The notes beneath the pieces are model-generated. The model made no database searches. It was given only the letters and a program-made list of their open reading frames with translations, and was not told the DNA's origin. Shown here one piece after another: positions 32,037 to 42,100 of a DNA stretch of 64,000 bases. Source of the stretch: Salvia splendens (lineage: Eukaryota > Streptophyta > Magnoliopsida > Lamiales > Lamiaceae). The stretch is taken from the NCBI RefSeq assembly GCF_004379255.2, contig NC_056033.1:36048719-36112718 (forward strand), read 5' to 3'. Numbering within the stretch: position 1 is the stretch's first letter; the number at the start of each line of letters is the position of its first letter. The translations under genes and the position numbers were made by a program.

Positions 32037-34148
32037 ATGCATACCAGATCACATACTACCCGTAATACCGTTCGTGAAAACCATGAGGAAGCTAGTCCAG
32101 CCCGCAGGTCCGGAAAACAGCCTCGGGAGACATCTACTTCCAGTTTTCACGATGAAGGAACAAGCCGCTCAAAAGGTCCACACACCGAGTCTTCCCAGCA
32201 GCCTGATTTGAATGAGGCTGTCAAGCTGTTCTTGGCTGAGAAGCAGGATGAGTTCTTAACCTTCCTGCAAAAGAGCCAAGAACCGAAGACGAAAACGGTG
32301 GATTCTCCTTCCTCATCCAGACATGAAAGTCACTACCGCAGTAGTGCCGTGTCTTCCAGGAAGAAGAATCCTCAACCCCGACATGTTCCTGTTCCTCCTC
32401 GGTACCGGAACCACAGGAGAACTCCATCTCCTCCATACCGAAGAGATGTCGGGTTCGCCATGTACGGAGCATTGAAGACTCCGTTCTCAGACGATATCAC
32501 CCAAACTCCCTTGCCACAGAACTACCGAACCCCGTCGATGACTTATGACGGGTTAGTGGATCCTCATGACTTCCTGGGACGCTATCAGTATAACATGGCG
32601 AACCAAGGTCTCAATGAGGTCCACATGTGCAAGCTGTTTCCCGAGCTGCTTATCGGGAACGCAAGAAGGTGGTTCGATAGCCTCCCCCAAGGCAGCATTA
32701 GATCTTACCGAGATCTAATGGATGCTTTCCACAGGAGGTTCTTTCAGAAAGCGGAAGCCCGAATCACTTCGGCTCAGCTGCTTTCTATACGTCAAGGTCG
32801 CGACGAAAAGATCAGTGACTTTATGACGAGATTCCACAAGGAATGCCTACAAGTAGATGATCTCAATGATCTACTTGTCATTTCGGCATTCCAAAATGGA
32901 ATCCTGCCCGGAGCTCTCTACAGAAAGCTCGTGGAATGCAGTCCGCAAACAGCTCAACAGATGTGGGACATTGCGGACCAGTTCTCCCGTGCCGATGAGG
33001 CAGACCGTCGCAAACGGTCTTTAGACAGCTCATCCCGAGGAGACAGGAGGAAGCCCGATCACAGCGATCAGGGACAAACTCGCCGAACTCCTTTTGGCGA
33101 TCAGGGACATCCTCGCCGAACTCCTTTTGAAAGGATTCAAAGGACTCCGGTGCAAGACCGATTGGGGCCACGTCTCAATCCTGAGAAGCCGCCCGCTCAG
33201 TTCGTACCATTGAACAAGTCAAGAGCGGAAATTTTCGAACTGCATTCCGATATGTTCGAAAAACCAAAGCGGATGACGAAATCGGCTGCGCGTCGACCTC
33301 AGGATCAATATTGCTCCTTCCATCAAGACCACGGTCACGATACCGAGGAGTGCCGACATTTGGCTGCAGGTATTGATGCTCTTGTGAAAGCAGGGACATT
33401 AAAAAAATACCAAAGCAAGCAGCCGAAAAAGAACAAAAAGCAGAGAGGTGCGAACTGCGCTCCTCAGGATCCGAAAAGGCAACAGGATCCCGAAGACGAT
33501 GACGAGCAGCAATATGATGGAGTAATCCTGACTATTGATGCTCTCCCTGCCGGGAAGACTAAATCGTCCCTGAAGTCAGAGCGCAGAGGCTACAATCGAG
33601 AGGAGCCAACGCATAAAAGGCTGAAGCAGGACGAAGTGATTACATTTTCCGATGCAGATCCCGTCCCGGCCATCTCTCCTCATCAAGACGCTATTGTCAT
33701 CCAAGCCGGAGTGGCAAACAAACTGATCCACAGAGTGTTTGTGGATACAGGAGCGTCAGTCAGCATTCTTTTTAAAGAATGTTTCGATAAACTAGAAGTG
33801 GATCCAGCTCGGCTTAGTCCGGCACCACTTCCTCTGAAAAGTTTCGCCCAGGAGGACACCCGCCCTGAAGGTATTATCAGCCTTCCGATCACGGTGGGAA
33901 AAGCACCTACAAGCTCCAGTACGATGATCGAGTTCTTTGTGGTAAACGCTCGGTCCCCGTACAACATCATCTTGGGAAGAGACTGGCTCAACGCAGTTCG
34001 GGCCGTTTGCTCTACTTATCATCTCACCATCAAGCTCCCCACTAAAGGGGGGATAGCGGTCATCCGAGGTGATCAAAAGAGAGCAAAAGAGTGTCTGCAG
34101 ATTGCGCTTAAAAGTGCCGAGCAATCAGATCGGCATCATCAAGCATAG
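32037..34148 (+). CDS. gag: Tat element 1 gag-protease
   Basis: A 703-residue Gag-protease starting at the ATG that follows a run of A (32014-32036). The retrotransposon gag domain is seen in LLIGNARRWFDSLPQGSIRS and FHRRFFQKAEARITSAQLLS. A zinc-knuckle-like CSFHQDHGHDTEEC lies in the middle. The aspartic protease is marked by VFVDTGASVSILFK (DTG at 33744-33752) with the later NIILGRDWL. Gag assembles the particle that packages element RNA, and the protease cleaves the polyprotein. The frame ends in TAG at 34146-34148, and the same frame stays open into pol. The bases after the stop are CAATCA, a readthrough-type context. Confidence 0.93.
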   Translation: MHTRSHTTRNTVRENHEEASPARRSGKQPRETSTSSFHDEGTSRSKGPHTESSQQPDLNEAVKLFLAEKQDEFLTFLQKSQEPKTKTVDSPSSSRHESHYRSSAVSSRKKNPQPRHVPVPPRYRNHRRTPSPPYRRDVGFAMYGALKTPFSDDITQTPLPQNYRTPSMTYDGLVDPHDFLGRYQYNMANQGLNEVHMCKLFPELLIGNARRWFDSLPQGSIRSYRDLMDAFHRRFFQKAEARITSAQLLSIRQGRDEKISDFMTRFHKECLQVDDLNDLLVISAFQNGILPGALYRKLVECSPQTAQQMWDIADQFSRADEADRRKRSLDSSSRGDRRKPDHSDQGQTRRTPFGDQGHPRRTPFERIQRTPVQDRLGPRLNPEKPPAQFVPLNKSRAEIFELHSDMFEKPKRMTKSAARRPQDQYCSFHQDHGHDTEECRHLAAGIDALVKAGTLKKYQSKQPKKNKKQRGANCAPQDPKRQQDPEDDDEQQYDGVILTIDALPAGKTKSSLKSERRGYNREEPTHKRLKQDEVITFSDADPVPAISPHQDAIVIQAGVANKLIHRVFVDTGASVSILFKECFDKLEVDPARLSPAPLPLKSFAQEDTRPEGIISLPITVGKAPTSSSTMIEFFVVNARSPYNIILGRDWLNAVRAVCSTYHLTIKLPTKGGIAVIRGDQKRAKECLQIALKSAEQSDRHHQA

Positions 34149-34154
34149 CAATCA
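34146..34154 (+). promoter_or_regulatory. Leaky UAG-CAATCA stop context between gag-pro and pol
   Basis: TAG CAA TCA in the gag frame fits the stop-codon readthrough consensus UAG CAR YYA first defined in tobamoviruses. The frame downstream is open and reaches the pol start without another stop. The second Tat element has the identical nonamer. Confidence 0.65.
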
Positions 34155-34181
34155 CAGCAGCCGGAGTCAGAGGCAAGCGAA

Positions 34182-37100
34182 ATGACCGAAGTCACACCAG
34201 AGCCGAACTCAATGACCGTTCAGTTATACGAAGATGATCCATCCAGAACGGTCAAGATCGGTTTCGCGGGAACGCCTCTACTCCGGGAAAAGACCATCCA
34301 GCTCCTCAAGGAGTACAAAGATGTCTTTGCATGGTCTCCGTTGGAAATGACCGGAGTGCCCTCTGAGGTAATCACTCATCGGTTAAATATTGATCCATCA
34401 GTCCGGCCTATAAAACAGAAGCAAAGACTCTTTGCGGCAGAAAGAAATCAAGTCATCCATGACGAAGTCCGCCAATTACTGAAAGCGGATGTATTATTCG
34501 AGGTGAAATATCCCTCTTGGGTGGCCAATCCTGTGATGATCAAGAAAAAAGAAGGAGGATGGCGGATGTGCATAGATTTTACCGATCTAAACAAGCACTG
34601 TCCTAAAGACTGCTATCCCCTTCCAAACATAGACAAAAAAGTAGAAGCTTTGATCGGCTTCGAAATTTTCTGTTTTCTTGATTTATACAAAGGCTACCAC
34701 CAAGTCTTAATGGATGAGAATGATGCTCCAAAAACGGCTTTCATTACTGACTTCGGCATCTTTGCTTATAAAAAGATGCCGTTCGGTTTAAAGAATGCCG
34801 GAGCCACATATCAAAGGATGGTAGATAAGCTTTTTCGGCATTTGATCGGAAAGGAGGTTGAAGTGTATGTTGACGACATAGTCGTTAAAAGCAGAAGCAC
34901 TTCGGAGTACGAAGACAATCTCAAGTCCACTCTCGACGTGCTCCGAAAAGCCAACCTCAAACTCAATCCCCAAAAATGTACCTTTTTGGTAGATTCGGGA
35001 AAGTTTCTAGGTTGTTGGGTTTCAAAGGAAGGACTCAAGGCAAATCCGCTAAAAGTTCAAGTTGTTCAGAACATGGCAATGCCGAAGTCCATACATGATG
35101 TGCAAAGGCTAACTGGATGTCTAGCCGCACTGAATAGATTCCTTTCCCAAGCAGCCGAAAAGCAAATGCCATTCTTCAAAGTGTTAAAGAAGGCACCAAA
35201 GTTTGAGTGGGGAGTCGAGCAGAATAAGGCTTTTGACGAGCTCAAAAGTTATTTAGCCGAGCTTCCTATTCTCTCTGCTCCAACAGATGCTGAAGTGATA
35301 TTCTTATACTTAGCGGCATCGGATCAGACCATTAGCGCGGTGCTTGTACGAGAAGAAGGCCTAAAGCAGCTTCCCATCTACTTTACAAGCCGAGCATTAA
35401 GAGGTCCAGAAACAAGGTATCAACCTCTGGAAAAAATTGCTCTGGCATTAGTAAATGCAGCAAGGAGACTGCGGTCATATTTCTATGCTCACAAGGTATG
35501 CGTCTTAACCGATCTTCCACTTCGGCAAGTTTTGACCAAGCCAGAAGCATCAGGCAGAATCGCCAAATGGGCCATAGAGTTGGGAGAACACTCAATCGAA
35601 TACCTACCTCGGAAAGCCATCAAGGGACAAGCCTTGGCAGATTTTCTTGCAGAAGCAAAGTTCGATCAAGCAATCCCTGTCATTGCCGAACAGAAAAATT
35701 CTACCAATGCCGAACTAGCACAGCCTCTGGAATCCGAAGTAGAGCCACCGGACTGCTGGAGCGGATTCGTAGATGGAGCTTCGAATAAAACGGGAAGTGG
35801 AGCTGGTATTTTACTTATCGCTCCCGACGGACACGAGGTAACTTACTCACTTCGGTTCTTATTCCCAACTACTAATAATGAAGCCGAATACGAAGCTCTC
35901 CTTGCCGGACTCAAGCTAGCGCAAAGTCTATTTATCAAGTCTCTCAAAATCCATTGTGATTCACAAGTCGTAGTGAATCACATGTTGGGTACAAGTGAAG
36001 CCCGTGATGAGAGGATGAGGAAATATTGGGACAAAGCGCAAAGCATTAGCCGAAGTTTCTCTTATTTTCGGATAATCCGCATTCCCAGAGCGGAAAACAG
36101 CCGAGCAGATATTTTAAGTAAGTTAGCCTCATATCCAAGTTCAAAGGTGGAGGAATTGATGCACAGAAGCATTGATGAAGCTGAGGTACTTTCGGTAGCC
36201 AGCTCGCCGAACTGGATGACGCCGATCTTACAGTATCTAGATCAAGGACAACTGCCCGAGGATAAGAGAGAAGCTCGGAAAATCACATGCCGAGCCCTTC
36301 GGTACGAACTTCATGGAGGAGTCCTATACAGAAAGTCCTACCTTCAGCCGTTATTGCGATGTGTAGGGCCAGAAGAGACGGACTACATCCTTAGAGAAGT
36401 TCATGAAGGATCTTGCGGTAGCCACATCGGAGCTAGAGCTTTAGCTAAAAAAGTTCTGAGATGGGGGTATTATTGGCCAACTTTGGTACAAGACGCAGTG
36501 CAGCTCGTCAAGACATGCACGAAGTGCCAAATCCATGCAAATATCCCAAAGATGCCGCAGACCGATCTATATGCTATGCAAAGCCCTTGGCCTTTTATGC
36601 AATGGGGCATAGACATAGTGGGACCACTACCACAAGCTCCTCGGCAAATGAAATTCCTTATCGTTGCCGTGGATTACTTTACAAAGTGGGTAGAAGCTGA
36701 ACCATTAGCTACGATAACGAGCTCGAAGGCATTGGATTTCGTCTGGAAGAACATAGTGTGCCGATTTGGCTTACCCCACATCCTCATTTCGGATAACGGG
36801 ACTCAGTTCACCGACAAGACATTCAAGAATTGGTGCCAAGAGCTGAATATTCAACAGCGGTTCACTTCGGTCTCCCACCCACAAGCAAACGGACAAACGG
36901 AGGTAACAAACCGTATCTTGGTGAAAGGGTTGAAAGCTCGGTTAGAACAAGCCAAAGGACAATGGGTAGAAAATCTCCCTCAAGTCCTATGGTCCTACCG
37001 AACTACACCCAAAGCTTCCAACGGTGAAACTCCGTACAGTCTGGTGTACGGCACTGAAGCCGTGATTCCGGTTGAGATCGGCGTACCCAGTCCCCGAACT

Positions 37101-37445
37101 CTAAATTTCTCCTCAGAAATGAATGATGACGGACTGAGAGCCGAACTAGATCTGGCCGAAGAAAGAAGAGAATTGGCCTGCATAAAAGCAGCCAAGTACA
37201 AGGAGCAAGTAGCCCAGTATTATAACCAAAGGGTGAAAAAGCTGCAATTTCAAGTGGGAGATCTCGTCTTGAGAAACAACGAAGTAAGCCGAGCAGAAAA
37301 GCTGGGCAAACTCGAACCCACATGGGAAGGTCCATATCGGGTGTCAGAAGTCCTCGGCAAAGGGTCTTACAAATTGACTCACATGTCAGGAGAACAAGTA
37401 CCCCGAACATGGCACATTTCCAACCTCAAGAAGTTCCATTTGTAA
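34182..37445 (+). CDS. pol: Tat element 1 pol (RT, RNase H, aRNH, integrase)
   Basis: A 1087-residue open frame, the same length as in element 2. Reverse transcriptase shows CIDFTDLNKHCPKDCYPLPN, FCFLDLYKGYHQVLMDE and the YVDD core (34866-34877). The first RNase H follows (YLAASDQTISAVLV). A second, archaeal-type RNase H begins WSGFVDGASNKTGSGAGILL, which is diagnostic of the Tat lineage. Integrase has the HHCC finger (GSHIGARALAKKV to CTKCQIH) and the catalytic core (GIDIVGPLPQ, DNGTQFTD, HPQANGQTEVTNR). It is likely made as a readthrough product with gag-pro, since both are in one frame separated by one UAG. No lesion seen. Confidence 0.95.
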   Translation: MTEVTPEPNSMTVQLYEDDPSRTVKIGFAGTPLLREKTIQLLKEYKDVFAWSPLEMTGVPSEVITHRLNIDPSVRPIKQKQRLFAAERNQVIHDEVRQLLKADVLFEVKYPSWVANPVMIKKKEGGWRMCIDFTDLNKHCPKDCYPLPNIDKKVEALIGFEIFCFLDLYKGYHQVLMDENDAPKTAFITDFGIFAYKKMPFGLKNAGATYQRMVDKLFRHLIGKEVEVYVDDIVVKSRSTSEYEDNLKSTLDVLRKANLKLNPQKCTFLVDSGKFLGCWVSKEGLKANPLKVQVVQNMAMPKSIHDVQRLTGCLAALNRFLSQAAEKQMPFFKVLKKAPKFEWGVEQNKAFDELKSYLAELPILSAPTDAEVIFLYLAASDQTISAVLVREEGLKQLPIYFTSRALRGPETRYQPLEKIALALVNAARRLRSYFYAHKVCVLTDLPLRQVLTKPEASGRIAKWAIELGEHSIEYLPRKAIKGQALADFLAEAKFDQAIPVIAEQKNSTNAELAQPLESEVEPPDCWSGFVDGASNKTGSGAGILLIAPDGHEVTYSLRFLFPTTNNEAEYEALLAGLKLAQSLFIKSLKIHCDSQVVVNHMLGTSEARDERMRKYWDKAQSISRSFSYFRIIRIPRAENSRADILSKLASYPSSKVEELMHRSIDEAEVLSVASSPNWMTPILQYLDQGQLPEDKREARKITCRALRYELHGGVLYRKSYLQPLLRCVGPEETDYILREVHEGSCGSHIGARALAKKVLRWGYYWPTLVQDAVQLVKTCTKCQIHANIPKMPQTDLYAMQSPWPFMQWGIDIVGPLPQAPRQMKFLIVAVDYFTKWVEAEPLATITSSKALDFVWKNIVCRFGLPHILISDNGTQFTDKTFKNWCQELNIQQRFTSVSHPQANGQTEVTNRILVKGLKARLEQAKGQWVENLPQVLWSYRTTPKASNGETPYSLVYGTEAVIPVEIGVPSPRTLNFSSEMNDDGLRAELDLAEERRELACIKAAKYKEQVAQYYNQRVKKLQFQVGDLVLRNNEVSRAEKLGKLEPTWEGPYRVSEVLGKGSYKLTHMSGEQVPRTWHISNLKKFHL

Positions 37446-38170
37446 GAGACAGTCCGGTCAGTCAGTCTTGTGTCTAGTTCGGTCCTAGAGGTATGTGCTT
37501 TCTTTGTGCTTGTTCGTCCTTTTTTTGTCTATGTGCGTCTTGCTTGTCTAGGTGTGTTTTGTCTATGTGCGTGTCGTCTCTTACAAATGTTACTGAGGTA
37601 TCTTGTTCTTCAAAGGCTGATCCCCTTTTTAGAACATATATAAGCCAACGATTGTGAGTCCAAGCTTCTAAGGAGGATACAAGACCACAATTCAGCTTAA
37701 ATAACAAGCAGTTCGTCTGAAACGAACTGCAACAATAAGCCAACGATTGTGAGTCCAAGCTTCTAAGGAGGATACAAGACCACAATTCGGCTTAAGAAAC
37801 AAGCAGTTCGTCTGAAACGAACTGCAACAAAGGGAAAGTCCGATCCACGCGATAAAACTCGCCGAATTAGGACAAGGGAAAGTCCGATCCACGCGATAAA
37901 ACTCGCCGAATTAGGACAAGGGAAAGTCCGATCCAAGCGATAAAACTCGCCAAATTAGGACACAAGCTTAGTCCGGTCAAAGAAATTTACTTCATAAGAC
38001 CAAAGACGAGTCCGGTCAAAGAAGTTTACTTCATAAAGACCAAAGACGAGTCCGGTCAAAGAAGTTTATTTCATAAGACCAAGGACCAAGTCCGGTCAAA
38101 GAAGTTTACTTCATAAGACCGAGGACAAGTACGATGAAATTATTTCGCTGAGCTGTTAATACGCAGTGTT
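37446..38170. repeat. Tandem repeat block downstream of pol (Tat element 1)
   Basis: Three arrays in series. A 95-bp unit occurs twice (from 37641 and 37736), each containing a hairpin with 8-bp arms CAGTTCGT and ACGAACTG. A 44-bp unit (AAGGGAAAGTCCGATCC...) occurs three times from about 37829. A roughly 40-bp unit (GTCCGGTCAAAGAAGTTTAC...) occurs about four times to 38130. Tat elements are known for tandem repeats in this position. Element 2 keeps shorter versions of the first two. Confidence 0.85.
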
Positions 38171-38569
38171 AGAAGCGAAATGAAAATTTCATTTATTAAA
38201 TCTTGTTCGGCATACAATTCTGCTGCCCTACAAGAAGGCGTTACGCTATTACAAAGGACTATTCTACTGTCCAGGGTTGCTAAAGTTGAGCCATCTATTC
38301 ACAAAATCCTCGTGAAGCTGAGTTCGGGCGTTCCAGGCAGCTGCAGAATAAGCAGGTCGACGAGATGCTCTAATCGACCTGCCACCTCTTCTCTGAGCCC
38401 GGGAAGCCCTAGCACCTCGGCGGCGAAGAGTCTCTTCACGAAGCATTTGTTGATCTTGCTCACTCATAATCACAGCTCCTCTACGAACTTCAGTCCGTTC
38501 TCGTCTTGACGTTTCCGGTTGCTCCTGAGTCCGTTCTCGTCTTGACGTTTCCGGCTGTTCCTGAGTTCG

Positions 38570-41140
38570 TTACTGACTTGGAGTAGGGTCTTGAGCAAGT
38601 GAATCAGGGGTTTGAGCTGGAGTGCGACCATCTGTTGGCGGGAAATGCCTAAGGAATCTCTCGATTGGAGGACGCCGGGAAAGAATGATGTCGTACCGAG
38701 AAGCCCAGCGCCGCAATGAGGTCACGACTTGTTGGCAAGCCGAGCTCTCCAGCGCATTGTTCCTCCGGAGTACGTGATATTCCTCCCACAGTTCGTCAAC
38801 TCGTTCCTGAACTTCAGAGATGGTCATTCCCCCGCGCCTGCAGATGAAATCCTCATACGCAGTCCTCTCAGCGACGGCGGTATTCAGCTCGGCCTCCAGA
38901 TCTTTCTTTTCGGACTCTAAGTCCTTATTGTCGGCCTCCAGCTTCACTGAACGAGCCAAGAGTTCGTCATTCTTCACCTGGTCAGCTATGGCTCTTTTCT
39001 CAGCTTCGTCTAAAGCCGAAGAGTACAGCCGCTTCCAGTGAAGTACCTCCAGCTCCTTAAGAGTTCAGAATATAGAGCAGCTATGTCAGTTCGGCATTTC
39101 AGATTACTGAGCAGGTAGTAAACCACAACAGGAGTAAAAGAGAGTACGAAAGGCTATACGAAGACACAAGAGCAGAAAGAAGAATTTTTTCATTCATAAG
39201 AAAATTTTTTTTTCTACACAAGGGCTTCAAGGCCGTTTTACAAGAAGGAAGAAACTAAACTAAGAGAAGGGAGACGAAATCATACTCCGCCAGCTTCGTC
39301 TCCGCCTTCTCGGTGAGGTTCAGCTTCCTTCTCCTTGTCTGCTTCAGCTTCAGCCTCGGCCTCCCTGCTCTCCCCAGCCTGCTCGGCGCCACCGTAGCCG
39401 ATCTGCTGCGCCTCCTGCTCGGCCTGCTCATCGCCGGTCTGCCGCTCATGCTGCTCGGTCTCACCCTCTCCATGGAAAATTGGAGCGGGTGAAACTGACC
39501 CTATGGAGGCAAAGATAGCCTCCATGTTCTCATCGCGGTCAGCTCGGCAACTACGAACTTGGTCTGCAGAAAGCAGGACCGAGGACGAAGCAAGCTCCTC
39601 AAGCACCGGCAGACTCTGAAGCCGAGCTGCTATCTCTCGGCCGTACAGCGGCAGGATGACTTCGGGACCCTGCTCGGCTTTATCGGTCATCAGTTTCAGC
39701 AGATCACCGACAAAGGCTGAAAATTGGTTGCTCAGAAAGAGTTTCTCCGCGAAAGCACGGAGAACCTCCCCTTGGGCAACCACGGCGGCAGCATCCCTCC
39801 GTTTCGTCTGCTCTCGCTGGATGACGAGCTGGTTTTTGGCAAACTGAGCTTCATCCTGGGCCGAGATCCTAGCAGCTCTGGCCTTCTCAAAGTTGGCCTC
39901 AGCCTGTTCGGCCCGATGACAAGCAGCCGCCAACTTCCTCTGCATCTCAGCATAGTCATTGGACGCTTTGGAGAGTTCGACGGCGACGAGCTTGGAGAGC
40001 ATATCGTTCCTCTGAAAATGAATAAAGAAAAAAGTCAACAGAGGGCACCAAAAATACAGGAAAGAAGCAAAGCCAAAGAATCAAGAAGACAATTCACCTC
40101 GGCGAAGTCCGTGGGCCATGCAAAAGGCTCACAGACATTTTCCGAAGGGGGCCCCATGACGATGTCTCTCTCCGACGCTCTTGGGGGCTTCTGGGCCTTC
40201 CCCTTCCCCTTTGCCGAAGTCGACTCCGGCTTCTTCGGATCCGAAGAGGTTTTTTGCCTCTTCGGAGTCCTCTCGGCATCAGACGCCGAGCTGGTGGTTT
40301 TCGGCCTCTCCGGCTCCTTGGACTCCGAAGATTTGCGGCTCAGCTTATTCAATATGTTCACTACCGAAAAACAAGGAAACAAGGTTAGTTTTCGCCGCTA
40401 AAGCAGTAAGGCATAAAAAAGAAATCCTCACCCTCAGTCTCTTCGTCCGAAGACGAGATATTGAACACGAGGTCGCCCTTGACGAGCTCAGTTTCCGAGT
40501 ATTGTTTCCTAATCATAGGAATCTTATTGAGCTCGCCCTCGAGCTCGGCCAACGGTTCTAACCGAGGATGGGGAATCACGGACTTCGGCCCTCTCCAAGG
40601 AAAGCCCGGAGCCGAAGTCCTATTATAAAAAAAGAAACGGTTTTGCCATTTCGGCCACTTGGTTTTGCAGAAGGCCCTAAAAGGCTGTAAGGGGATCAAG
40701 TAAAACCAAGATCCCTTCCTTTTAAACTGGAAAAAATTAAGGATTGCCCGCAGAGACAGATCCTTATCTAGCGTACGGAGTTCGGCAGCAAAAGCCGACA
40801 AGTGCCTCCAAGAATTCGGAGTCACCTGACCTAAAGGGAGTTGAAAAAAATCAAGAAGCTCTACAAAAGGTGGGGGAAGAGGGAAACGAAGCCCGCATTC
40901 TAAGCAGGCTTCGTAAACGGTGGCATAACCCTCCGGCGGGTCGTTAGCCCTATGATCATCGTCGGGAACCACCGCCTTCCCCCCGGGAAGAAGATATTTT
41001 TCGTGTAGAGATATCACGGTGTCCTTACTCAAGACGCTGTGAAAGTATTCTACAGTCTTCTCCCCGGACTCTTTCCGGCTAGAAGACCCCTTGCCCCCTT
41101 TCCTACCGCTACCTAACTCTGAAGAAGAAGAAGAAGACAT
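38570..41140 (-). CDS. Antisense four-exon gene inside Tat element 1
   Basis: On the strand opposite gag-pol, four exons (41140-40432, 40360-40098, 40011-39286, 39055-38570) join by GT-AG introns with matching phases to give about 727 residues. The N-terminal part, after a Ser-run, has LHEKYLLPGGKAVVPDDDHR, VYEACLECGLRFPLPPPFVE and FQFKRKGSWFYLIPLQPFRA. This resembles the plant domain annotated as putative gypsy-type transposase (PF04195). A Lys/Ser/Pro-rich linker follows, and then long coiled-coil segments (AEMQRKLAAACHRAEQAEAN, LEADNKDLESEKKDLEAELN). Antisense genes in this position are known from some Tat elements (for example Grande). Function is unknown. Exon 3 to exon 4 is the least certain join because exon 3 could also end at its own stop. 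Confidence 0.72.
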
Positions 41141-41478
41141 GGTTCTTACTCTTTGCAAAATCTGAAGAAATTCTGAAGAAATTCTTGAAAGCGGAAGGAA
41201 ATTTTTACGCAAAAGAGACAGAGTGCAGAAGAAGCAATAGCAAAAGTGTTCAACTGATGAAGAAAGGACGTATTTATCAGATTCGGAGAAGATTTCAAAA
41301 TCATCGCACCGTTTCGAATCCCACCTTTTCAGGATTCAACGGCCGGATTTTACTGTCGCATTTAATGCAGTCACGCGCAAGGCACGTCCCCTGACGTCAG
41401 CCTCCCCCGTACCTTTATCCAGAATGCCGAAGTGACTCGCTTCGCCGAAGTGATTCACTTCGCTTTTCGGGGGGGTAG

Positions 41479-42100
41479 TGATGGGGTACGGAATAAACAA
41501 GCCCAATAGCAGTGACGGCCCATCAGCCCAAAGACCAAGAAAGAGTATCAGTTCGGCATTACCAAAGAGTTCGGCCCTAGCCTACAGCTCGGTAAAAGCC
41601 GACCAATCAAGCTCTACTCTCAGATCGGCAAAAGCTGCTCGGCAATAGTTCAGCAGTTCGGTCTCAGTATTCGACCGAACTGGGAGATAGTGGACCCATG
41701 CAGGATCTCATGACCACTACACGATCTATTTAGTGGTGTCAAATCATGCAGGATCTCATGCGGGATAAGCGGACCAAACAAAGAGGTAGTGGACCCATGC
41801 AGGATCTCCATGACCTCCACGACATCCACAACCATCATTAGTAGTGATGCAAGCCACGATCTTAGTTCAGTGTATAAATAGAACTTAGATCAGATAGACT
41901 GGGGTTAAGTTCTCGAGAGATCAAATATCAAATAGCAAGTCTGTATTGTAAGCCGTAGAAAACAGATCAAGCAATACAACTCTGCCCTCTTTTCTTCCCG
42001 TGGACGTAGATTTACCTCAGTAAATCGAACCACGTAAATCTCTGTGTCGTGATCTGTATTTTCCAGCATTCATCATCATCAAAAATTCGCCCAACCATCA
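41479..42100 (+). repeat. 3' LTR of Tat element 1
   Basis: A 622-bp copy of the 5' LTR with three transitions by eye. The preceding GGGGGGGTAG is the polypurine tract. Confidence 0.93.

Larger units (their letters stand above)
31322..42100 (+). mobile_element. Tat-lineage Ty3/gypsy LTR retrotransposon, 10.8 kb
   Basis: Flanked by TGTCA on both sides (31317-31321 and 42101-42105). LTRs of 622 bp at each end begin TGATGGGGTACG and end CAACCATCA. They differ at three positions by my reading, all transitions. The primer site TGGCGCC... starts two bases after the 5' LTR, and the polypurine tract GGGGGGGTAG precedes the 3' LTR. The order gag-protease, RT, RNase H, a second archaeal-type RNase H, integrase, plus a long 3' region with an antisense gene, is that of the Tat group (Retand/Ogre-like). 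All sense frames are open. Confidence 0.95.

Noticed and set aside
32221..37410. Many minus-strand frames opposite Tat gag and pol
   Set aside because: They are shadows of the coding strand without domains, unlike the spliced antisense gene at 38570-41140.
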